A stretch of DNA of 20,590 nucleotides from Thermoflexia bacterium (GTDB lineage: Bacteria > Chloroflexota > Anaerolineae > B4-G1 > SLSP01). Location: the NCBI GenBank assembly GCA_030605705.1, contig JAUWHU010000241.1, positions 1 through 20,590 of the forward strand, written 5' to 3'. Position numbers and translations under genes: made by a program. This document shows positions 14,283 to 20,590 of this stretch, piece by piece (within the stretch, counting starts at the first letter, position 1; the number at the start of each line of letters is the position of its first letter). Below the pieces are notes generated by a model, which did no database searches, was not told the DNA's origin, and worked only from the letters and a program-made list of their open reading frames with translations.

Positions 14283-15305
14283 TTAAGTATCCTTCTGCGG
14301 TGGGGGCCAGAAAGGCGGTCGCTCCATCCGCCAAAGGGTGTAAAACCCAACTAACAACACCACGCCTCCCATCAAGTAGCTTTCCAATACCGAAGCCTGC
14401 GTGATAAACAATGCGACCAGCCCCAGGATAAAGGCGATGCAATACAGCACCAGCACGGCTTCGCGGCGGGATAATCCCACGTAGGTCAGGCGGTGAGAAG
14501 AATGATCCACCCCCGGCGTCGTCAGGGGGTTCAGCCCCCGTCGCAGACGCGAGATGGTCACCAACGTGGTATCAAAAACCGGAACCCCCAGCACGATAAT
14601 GGGAATCATCCACGTCACAAAAGAAACGTTCTCTGGAAAACGCAGCTTGATCCCGACAGCCGCCAGCATGAATCCCAAGAACAGGCTGCCGGAATCCCCC
14701 ATAAAAATAGTAGCCGGATTCCAATTGTAGAAAAGGAAACCGCTGCAAGCCGCCATCACCGCCACGGAAAGCGCGCCGACCAGGTATTGGCCGGTGAAAT
14801 TGCACATCAACGCAAAGTAACCGGCTGCAATCGCAGCGATCCCTCCTGACAGTCCATCCATATTATCAAGTAAATTCAGCGCGTTGGTAATACCCACGAC
14901 CCACAAAACCGTAGCGGCGTAGTTCAACAGAGGCAAACGCAGCGAGGTGATAGAAACTCCACTGACGATCAACAAGCCCACGGCGACAAATTGTCCCAGC
15001 AGTTTAAGCCAGGGGCTTAAGCTGAATCGGTCATCCCAGAGACCTAGCATAGAAACGAGGGTACTTCCCACCAAAATCCCTGCCACCTGGTTGATTTTAT
15101 ATTGTTCTCCCAAGAGCAAGGTGGCGATCAGGGTACTGAGAAAAATAGCGACGCCGCCCAGACGCGGTGTGGGTATCGTGTGTACCTTGCGCGTGGGATC
15201 AGGCTGGTCAACGGCATTGAAGCGCAGCCCCAGCTTCCGCGCCAGGGGAGTTCCCACTACCGCCAAGAAAAGAACACCGGAAAAAACGACGATGTAGGTA
15301 GCCAT
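14283..15305 (-). CDS. wecA: WecA/TagO-type undecaprenyl-phosphate sugar-1-phosphate transferase
   Basis: This 340-residue polytopic protein belongs to the MraY/WecA family, which moves a sugar-1-phosphate (GlcNAc-1-P in WecA and TagO) from a UDP-sugar to undecaprenyl phosphate, starting polysaccharide or wall-polymer synthesis at the inner membrane face. Family motifs stand in order: PTPRLGG (45-51), LWDD (89-92), NLLDNMDGLSGG (144-155), FMGDSGSLFLG (201-211), VFDTTL (243-248) and a His loop, DHSSHRL (267-273). The His loop and length fit WecA/TagO better than MraY. The start is 6 bases after the stop of the O-antigen-ligase-like gene, with only a weak ribosome site, so the two are co-transcribed and probably coupled. 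The symbol is given at family level; the exact sugar is unknown. Confidence 0.9.
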   Translation of the reverse strand: MATYIVVFSGVLFLAVVGTPLARKLGLRFNAVDQPDPTRKVHTIPTPRLGGVAIFLSTLIATLLLGEQYKINQVAGILVGSTLVSMLGLWDDRFSLSPWLKLLGQFVAVGLLIVSGVSITSLRLPLLNYAATVLWVVGITNALNLLDNMDGLSGGIAAIAAGYFALMCNFTGQYLVGALSVAVMAACSGFLFYNWNPATIFMGDSGSLFLGFMLAAVGIKLRFPENVSFVTWMIPIIVLGVPVFDTTLVTISRLRRGLNPLTTPGVDHSSHRLTYVGLSRREAVLVLYCIAFILGLVALFITQASVLESYLMGGVVLLVGFYTLWRMERPPFWPPPQKDT

Positions 15306-15311
15306 AGTCGC

Positions 15312-18300
15312 TCAAGGCTGAGAGGGAGCCGGCTGCTGAATCGCCGTGATCAGTTGCTCAATCACCGGCTGCTGCTCTTCAGGCGCGAGCTGCAGGGCCA
15401 TGTTAGCCATTTGCAACGCTTCTGCCGGCCGCCCCTGGTAGAAATAGGAGATGCCGAGCATCCGGTAGATGTCCCACAGGTCTCCCATCGTAGGACAATA
15501 TTCGAGTGTCTGTTCAAGTTGTACGGCAGCATCGTCCCAGCGGCTTTCCTGAATCTGTAAGCTCCCCAGCACGCGGCGCACCGTACACTGCTTGGACGCG
15601 AGCTCCAGCGAGCGTTCGTAGGCTGCGATCGCTCCGGGGATGTCCTTATCAATGTTGACCCGCATATCTCCCAAAAGACTCCAGGTTTGCTCGAACTCAG
15701 GGTCTACTTCGAGGGAATGAGAGATAACTTCATGGGCCTCGAGCTTATCATGGAGACCAAACGCCTCCAAAATTGCCAGTTCATTCCACAGAATGGGATT
15801 GTTAGGACTCAGCACCAGGGCCGTATGGTAATTTTCCTCCGCTTGCCGCAGCAATTGTTCGCTTTGTTGTGGATCCTGAGCTTGAGCCTGAGCGGCCCAG
15901 CCACGATAGAAACGCGCCAGGTTCGCGCTGTGATCGGTGTTCAAGGGATTGATCTCCCGGGCCTCCAACAATACTTGTTCTGTTTTCAGGAAAACCCCCT
16001 CGCGCTGGGCGGGATCAATATCGGCAGGGAGGGACTGGGCTATTTCCAGATAGGTCTTGCCCTGAAAAAGACGGTAGTAATCCTCCAGCGGAGCGTATTC
16101 GATAGCCTTCTCGTAGTGTTGCAAGCCGAGTTGCTTCTGGTTCAGGTCCCTGCTACTGGCGAAACCCCCGCCTTGCTTGAAGACGATATCCGCCCGAATC
16201 AGATTGTAGTCGTAGGCGCGAATCAAGGGAACGGAGAGCAGCAGCAGCACCGGCAGAACGACGAAGCTCACCGGATCACCCCAACGTTGCGACTGTGCCG
16301 ACTCATGCAGCAAAGCCCAGGCCGTCAAGGCGAGGATGACAAAGATAAACGCATAGTAATGTCCCAAAACCCCCGCGAGTGTGACGGCCACGCCGATCAC
16401 GTCCTCGGCAGTATAAACCTCGATCTGCGGGAGCTGCGCCTGGAGACTCGCCAGAACGGAGCCGAAGATAAGCAGGCCAAGAAGCGTCACGCTGCTGTAG
16501 AGCAAAGCGGCCCATCCCCACCGCTCGCCGCGCTCTTTCCCGAAAAGCCCTTCCCGATCCAGCTCGCTCAACCCTATCACGCCAAAAAGCGCCCAGGTGA
16601 AAACGAAGATCATCAGACCGCCGTATGACGCGCGCTCCTGTGAACGGAGCACGGTCAAGGAACGCCAGAAGATCTGTCCGGCATTGGTCGAACGGTCCGG
16701 GTTGTTGATAAAATCGAAGGCCAGCGTTCCCAGGAGAAAGGTCGCCGCCAGACTCAAAGCCAGGACAGCCATCACCCAACCTTGCGACGGCTTGCGAACC
16801 ACTGGGGACTGCGACGGCTTGGCACGTCTCTTTTTCCGCCGCCGGGCGGCCTTTGATTTTGGCGTCCCTTCCGCCGGATGTTTTTCCGCTACGCGCGCCG
16901 GCTGCGCCTCCGCTTCGCCCGGTAGCCACTGCAAGCCCAGCACCACCAGCATCCCCGCCAGCGCCCAGAAGGTCGTGCGCGTAGCTGCGATTGAGATAGC
17001 GAAGTTGATCTCCACGAAGTGCGCCAGGATAGCGGATAAAATCGCCACCAAAAGCACCGCATGAGGATGGATCTTCCCCGTGGCGATGGTTGCAGAGGCG
17101 CCCTTCCGGGCCGTCTGGAAAGCGATCCAGGTCAGGTAGAGCACTATCCCGGCTAAAAAGCCCAGCGGAACCGCCACCGCGAAGAAATAGGGCCTTCCCA
17201 GAGAAACGAACAGGATGAACAATGCTAAGAAGACCGCAAAGGACAATCCCACGTAAATCCAAAATTGGCGACGAGTACTCAAAAGCCCTAACCAACGGAA
17301 TCCCCAGTAGAAAACGGCTCCAAACAAGAAAAGATAGGCGACCAGGCCCAATACCCCCGTGATCACCAGTGAGTCCAGCGTCTCGTTGTGCGAACGGTCA
17401 GGGGAAGCGGTACGGGATTCGACGTGGCCCAGTTCCGGCGGATAAAAACCGTTGTAAGCCACGTACATGGATTCCGGCCCGTAGCCCACCAGCGGACGCA
17501 GAGCATTGAATTTATCGTGGCTGCCATCAGGATAAGTGATCGGGTCGTGCGGCATGAACAATTCCATAGCCCCTCCCCAAATCAATGTGCGCACCTTTCC
17601 GGTTGTAGATTCCCAGTCCAGGCTCTGGGCCATGCGCCGGAGCGACGTTATCTCCATCGCGCGCTCCTTCAAAAGCCCAGGTACGTTGATCGCCAGCAGC
17701 CCTAAAGCTATAACCAATCCCACCGTTCCCCAGCTAATCCATAGCCAACGCCAGCCCTTACGTTCCACGATGAAGTACAGCCAGCATCCTCCAAAGGTCA
17801 ATGCCCCCAGCCCCCCGCCGATGTAAGGGCCATACTTCCCCTGTATGGTTAAAACTCCCAATCCCGCCAGCAACCCGGCGAATACGAGCGTCCCTACCCC
17901 AAAGCCAAGCCCCCGCCCCACATCCTGGTACCAGGGTGGGGATTCTGCGGTCTCCGCTGCCGCCTGCTGCTGCTGGAGTAAAATGAACATCAAATAAGGG
18001 AAAAGAAACCCGCCGGCGATGATCCCCAACCAGGGGCCACGGCTCCGTGAGTACCAGATGGTCATGAGCTGCACGGCTATCAAGAAAATGTAACCGGAGG
18101 CCCGCAGGACATCACTCGTGCGCGACTTCTCCCGCCGCATGATGTCCTTGAAACTCTCCACGATCCGCGCCGCCGTGAGCGGGACGATCATGATGAGGTA
18201 AGCCGCGACGAAGATGGCGTTGCCCATGTTGGAAGCCACGCGCGTCTGTACGTCTCCAGCCCACGGCAGGGGATCCAGTCCGTTATGCTGCACGATGCCG

Positions 18301-18761
18301 TACAGAGCCACCGGCAAACTGTTGAGGATCAAAACGGTGAGCAGGCGGCTCAACTGCGCCCGCGTGCGCAGGCTCGTGAGCAAGGCAAAAAAGATCACCA
18401 GGTAGCCGAACAGGGAATATGTCCCCTGCAAGCGTTGGTACGAACCGACAAAACTCGTGTACGGGACCAGTGAGAAAATAGAGGTGATGAGATAAACTCC
18501 CATCGTCACGAGCGCGGGCAGTACCAGGGGGGTACGACAAGAAAAGCGCAAGGGTTTTTGACGTTGAATTGCTTCTTCCAAAAAGCGCACCAGCCAGAAA
18601 ACCGCCATCACGGTAGCCAGAGCGCGCATCGTGGTGAGCTTGTCCGGTTCGAACACCCGGCTGGAGTACACGTTGAAAAAGACCGGTGTGATGGTGACGC
18701 CCAGCAGCCAGCCGGCTTCCAGCACGCGATCACAAAAGGCACTAAGTTTCGATGAGTTCAT
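15312..18761 (-). CDS. O-antigen ligase-like (Wzy_C) membrane protein with C-terminal TPR region
   Basis: This 1149-residue protein has GAGGAGT 6 bases upstream of the ATG. The first 550 residues form many helices and hold O-antigen ligase/polymerase features. These are SRSRGPWLG (238-246), a large loop (about 365-460) with GYGPESMY, and RSHNETLDSLVITGVLGLVAYL around residue 456, typical of the Wzy_C family. A further helical block (565-612) is followed by a strongly basic linker (about 635-658, ARRRKKRRAKPS). More helices follow (660-850). The last part, about residues 865-1135, is tetratricopeptide-like (for example HYEKAIEYAP, EENYHTALVLSPNNP, AIAAYERSLELA, AEALQMANMALQLAP). Such proteins ligate or polymerise lipid-linked glycans outside the membrane. 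The TPR part may recruit partners. It forms an operon with the WecA-type gene downstream. Confidence 0.88.
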   Translation of the reverse strand: MNSSKLSAFCDRVLEAGWLLGVTITPVFFNVYSSRVFEPDKLTTMRALATVMAVFWLVRFLEEAIQRQKPLRFSCRTPLVLPALVTMGVYLITSIFSLVPYTSFVGSYQRLQGTYSLFGYLVIFFALLTSLRTRAQLSRLLTVLILNSLPVALYGIVQHNGLDPLPWAGDVQTRVASNMGNAIFVAAYLIMIVPLTAARIVESFKDIMRREKSRTSDVLRASGYIFLIAVQLMTIWYSRSRGPWLGIIAGGFLFPYLMFILLQQQQAAAETAESPPWYQDVGRGLGFGVGTLVFAGLLAGLGVLTIQGKYGPYIGGGLGALTFGGCWLYFIVERKGWRWLWISWGTVGLVIALGLLAINVPGLLKERAMEITSLRRMAQSLDWESTTGKVRTLIWGGAMELFMPHDPITYPDGSHDKFNALRPLVGYGPESMYVAYNGFYPPELGHVESRTASPDRSHNETLDSLVITGVLGLVAYLFLFGAVFYWGFRWLGLLSTRRQFWIYVGLSFAVFLALFILFVSLGRPYFFAVAVPLGFLAGIVLYLTWIAFQTARKGASATIATGKIHPHAVLLVAILSAILAHFVEINFAISIAATRTTFWALAGMLVVLGLQWLPGEAEAQPARVAEKHPAEGTPKSKAARRRKKRRAKPSQSPVVRKPSQGWVMAVLALSLAATFLLGTLAFDFINNPDRSTNAGQIFWRSLTVLRSQERASYGGLMIFVFTWALFGVIGLSELDREGLFGKERGERWGWAALLYSSVTLLGLLIFGSVLASLQAQLPQIEVYTAEDVIGVAVTLAGVLGHYYAFIFVILALTAWALLHESAQSQRWGDPVSFVVLPVLLLLSVPLIRAYDYNLIRADIVFKQGGGFASSRDLNQKQLGLQHYEKAIEYAPLEDYYRLFQGKTYLEIAQSLPADIDPAQREGVFLKTEQVLLEAREINPLNTDHSANLARFYRGWAAQAQAQDPQQSEQLLRQAEENYHTALVLSPNNPILWNELAILEAFGLHDKLEAHEVISHSLEVDPEFEQTWSLLGDMRVNIDKDIPGAIAAYERSLELASKQCTVRRVLGSLQIQESRWDDAAVQLEQTLEYCPTMGDLWDIYRMLGISYFYQGRPAEALQMANMALQLAPEEQQPVIEQLITAIQQPAPSQP

Positions 18762-18850
18762 GGCATTACTCCTCAGTCAGCGGTCAGCTTTTAGGCGCTT
18801 AACAATCAAGTCCTGGCACAAAAAACAAGAATTTGGGCTTCTAGAAAATG

Positions 18851-18928
18851 AACCACAGATTTCACGGATTGACACAGATTGGGTAAAAAATGAGAGAAAA
18901 TCAGTGAAAATCTGTGTAATCTGTGGTT
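18851..18928. repeat. AACCACAGATT inverted repeat
   Basis: AACCACAGATT (18851-18861) is mirrored by AATCTGTGGTT (18918-18928). Within the arms ACACAGATT/AATCTGTGT also recur, so a long imperfect hairpin can form. It shares the ACCACAGATT...CACGGATT core with the long elements at 10747 and 20426. The rest of the 242-base gap 18762-19003 shows no gene. Confidence 0.75.
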
Positions 18929-19003
18929 AGATTTTTGGTTCTGGCTTTGCCAGGTTAGGGTACCATCATACCTGACTCAGACAAAAAGACAAACGAATCG
19001 CCC

Positions 19004-20335
19004 CTACTCCGCGACCAGGATCACCAATAGATCGTTGACATTGGTGCCGGTAGGGCCGGTGTGCAGCAGATCGCCTACGGCAGATAACAGCGGGTAAGCA
19101 TCATTATTCGCCAGAGCAGCCAGGGGATCAAGGCCCAACGCGCGCGCGCGCGCCGCCGTCCCGCCATCCACGATCGCGCCGGCGGCGTCGGTGGGGCCAT
19201 CGGTGCCATCCGTCGCTAAGGCCATGAGCAATACGTCGGGCACTCCCTCCAGTGCGAGGGCGGCAGCCAGCGCTAGCTCCTGGTTGCGCCCGCCCTTTCC
19301 CTGGCCGCGTACCGTCACCGTGGTCTCGCCACCCCATACGAGACAAGCCGGCGGAGACAGCGGATCGCCATGCACTCGCGCGCTCCGCGCCAGCGCCGCC
19401 GCGACCCGCGCCGCCTCGCGCGCTTCCCCTTCCACGAAAGTCGTGAGGAGCAATGCGCGATAACCACACCGGCGCGCCTCCGCCACGGCGGCCTGGGCCG
19501 CCAGGCGATTGGAGCCGATGATGCAATTATGCACTCCCGCGAAGAGCGGGTCTCCCGGTTTGGGGGTTTCCGGGAGCTGTCCGGCCACGCCGGCCCGCAG
19601 CCGGCGCGAGACGGAGTCCGGCAGCGATTCCCCCAAACGATAACGCTGCACGACATCCCAGGCCTCGGCGTAGGTGGTGGGATCCGGGACAGTGGGGCCG
19701 GAGGCGATGACATCTAAGGGATCTCCCACCACGTCGGAGAGGATGAGCACGCCGACCGGCGCCGGCGCCGCCAGGCGGGCCAGCTGCCCCCCCTTGAGAC
19801 GCGAAAGGTGCTTGCGCACGGTGTTGAGCTCGCCGATCGTCGCGCCGGAGCGCAGCAAGAGCTCTGTCGTGACCTGCAAATCGCTCAACGAAACTCCCGT
19901 CACCGGCAAAGGCAACAGCGCCGAAGCCCCGCCAGAGACTAAAACCAGCACCAGGTCTTGCTCCGTCGTGCCGGCCAACAACCGTTCGATGGCCGTGGCC
20001 CCGCGTTGCCCCGCCGCATCGGGAATAGGATGTCCGGCCTCAAATACCTGTATCACCGGCGGCAGAGTGTACCCGGCGGAGTGACCATACTTTGTCACCA
20101 CGATGCCCGCCGTCAGATAAGCTCCCAAAATGTCGCTGGCGGCCTCCGCCATGGGGAGCGCGGCTTTGCCCGCACCGATCAGCAAGACACGGCCCGCCTG
20201 TTTCAGCGGCCAATTCTCTTGCTCCACATGCAGCTGCCCATTCTCGACACGCAGGAAACGCCGCACAGCCTTGCCGGGATCAACCGCCTGTAGAGCCGCA
20301 TCTCGAATAGCCAGCATGTCAGCGTGTAAAGTCAT
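19004..20335 (-). CDS. MOFRL-family glycerate 2-kinase
   Basis: From the ATG at 20335 (443 residues; GAGG 5 bases upstream) it matches the GckA/TtuD-type glycerate kinases that phosphorylate D-glycerate to 2-phosphoglycerate. A TTG at 20368 would add 11 unlikely residues. Visible blocks are LLIGAGKAALPM (52-62), VLVSGGASALLPLP (131-144), NTVRKHLSRLKGGQLA (171-186), LSDVVGDPLDVIASGPT (199-215), and the C-terminal MOFRL part with GGETTVTVRGQGKGGRNQELAL (335 onward) and ATDGTDGPTDAAGAIVD (374-390). Length is normal for the family. It is soluble and cytoplasmic and would feed glycerate into lower glycolysis. It stands alone, with repeats on both sides and no pathway partner in view. Confidence 0.93.
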   Translation of the reverse strand: MTLHADMLAIRDAALQAVDPGKAVRRFLRVENGQLHVEQENWPLKQAGRVLLIGAGKAALPMAEAASDILGAYLTAGIVVTKYGHSAGYTLPPVIQVFEAGHPIPDAAGQRGATAIERLLAGTTEQDLVLVLVSGGASALLPLPVTGVSLSDLQVTTELLLRSGATIGELNTVRKHLSRLKGGQLARLAAPAPVGVLILSDVVGDPLDVIASGPTVPDPTTYAEAWDVVQRYRLGESLPDSVSRRLRAGVAGQLPETPKPGDPLFAGVHNCIIGSNRLAAQAAVAEARRCGYRALLLTTFVEGEAREAARVAAALARSARVHGDPLSPPACLVWGGETTVTVRGQGKGGRNQELALAAALALEGVPDVLLMALATDGTDGPTDAAGAIVDGGTAARARALGLDPLAALANNDAYPLLSAVGDLLHTGPTGTNVNDLLVILVAE

Positions 20336-20425
20336 CGGCGCCTCGCTTAAGGAGTTGTCCGAAAACAATCTCGTGGTTCCCCTGAAAAAAGTTATCTCAC
20401 CACGGAGGACACGGAGAAAAATAAG

Positions 20426-20580
20426 GGGTCTCTGGAACTTGGCGTGGTAAGTGCCATGCGACGTAAATTTTTCACCACAGATTACACGGATTACACTGAT
20501 TTTTTACTTTTTTCCGTGCTAATCCGTGAAATCCGTGGTTAATTTTAACTTGACCACGCGAATTCCCAAAGAGCCAAAAT
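20426..20580 (+). repeat. Long imperfect palindromic dispersed repeat, copy 2
   Basis: This 155-base direct copy of the element at 10747-10926 lacks about 25 internal bases and has a cleaner run of ACCACAGATTACACGGATT. Its two halves pair as a long imperfect hairpin. Just before it, 20399-20416 carries CACCACGGAGGACACGGA, another low-complexity repeat type. No gene is seen from 20336 to the window end. Confidence 0.85.
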
Positions 20581-20590
20581 AAGAAAACTC

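Noticed and set aside
15687..16628. Rightward 313-residue open frame
   Set aside because: It is antisense to the TPR part of the ligase-like gene, with Gln-rich composition and no recognisable domain.
16303..17295. Leftward 330-residue open frame
   Set aside because: It lies wholly inside the ligase-TPR gene in another frame, and its sequence is Gly/Arg-rich without domain sense.

Overview
The window looks like part of a moderately GC-rich chromosome from a Chloroflexota bacterium, probably Anaerolineae-like. This is inferred from gene style, not from a marker gene. The clues are a long MutL-family (glutamate mutase L) ASKHA protein in an operon with unassigned membrane proteins, Thr-Pro-rich linkers in surface proteins, a secreted protein ending in LFLPIIIR, an O-antigen-ligase/TPR giant protein, and abundant palindromic intergenic repeats. 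No rRNA, tRNA, CRISPR array or replication origin was seen.

Region 1 (1-5071, + strand) is a tight operon of four genes with gaps of 1 to 4 bases. They are the C-terminal part of a membrane-anchored protein with five W-centred short repeats, a polytopic membrane protein, the MutL-family ATPase-like protein, and a protein with barrel-like N-terminal and KOW-like C-terminal segments. None has a proven function. A separate promoter then precedes a small bitopic surface protein (5261-5848) with a sortase-like tail, followed by a strong hairpin terminator.

Region 2 (about 5.9-10.9 kb, + strand) is visibly AT-richer than its surroundings and looks like an acquired island. It begins with a decayed IS3-family element (internal deletion, frameshifts) that contains a near-consensus promoter pointing outwards. 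Next come a GT117/DUF2723-type membrane glycosyltransferase, a small secreted DUF11-like protein, and a second GT-C membrane glycosyltransferase. I infer a surface-glycosylation cassette. It ends in a long imperfectly palindromic dispersed repeat, and a second direct copy of that repeat lies at the right end of the window.

Region 3 (11.2-20.3 kb, - strand) holds five genes: a PrsW-type intramembrane protease whose last 14 residues are encoded by an intergenic repeat; a lipoprotein fusing a DsbA-like thiol oxidoreductase to a cyclophilin domain that lacks key catalytic residues; a WecA/TagO-type sugar-1-phosphate transferase; the 1149-residue O-antigen-ligase/TPR protein, which is co-transcribed with the transferase; and a MOFRL-type glycerate 2-kinase. 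The transferase and ligase genes fit cell-surface polysaccharide assembly and complement the glycosyltransferases of region 2. The gaps between these genes carry several families of palindromic repeats.
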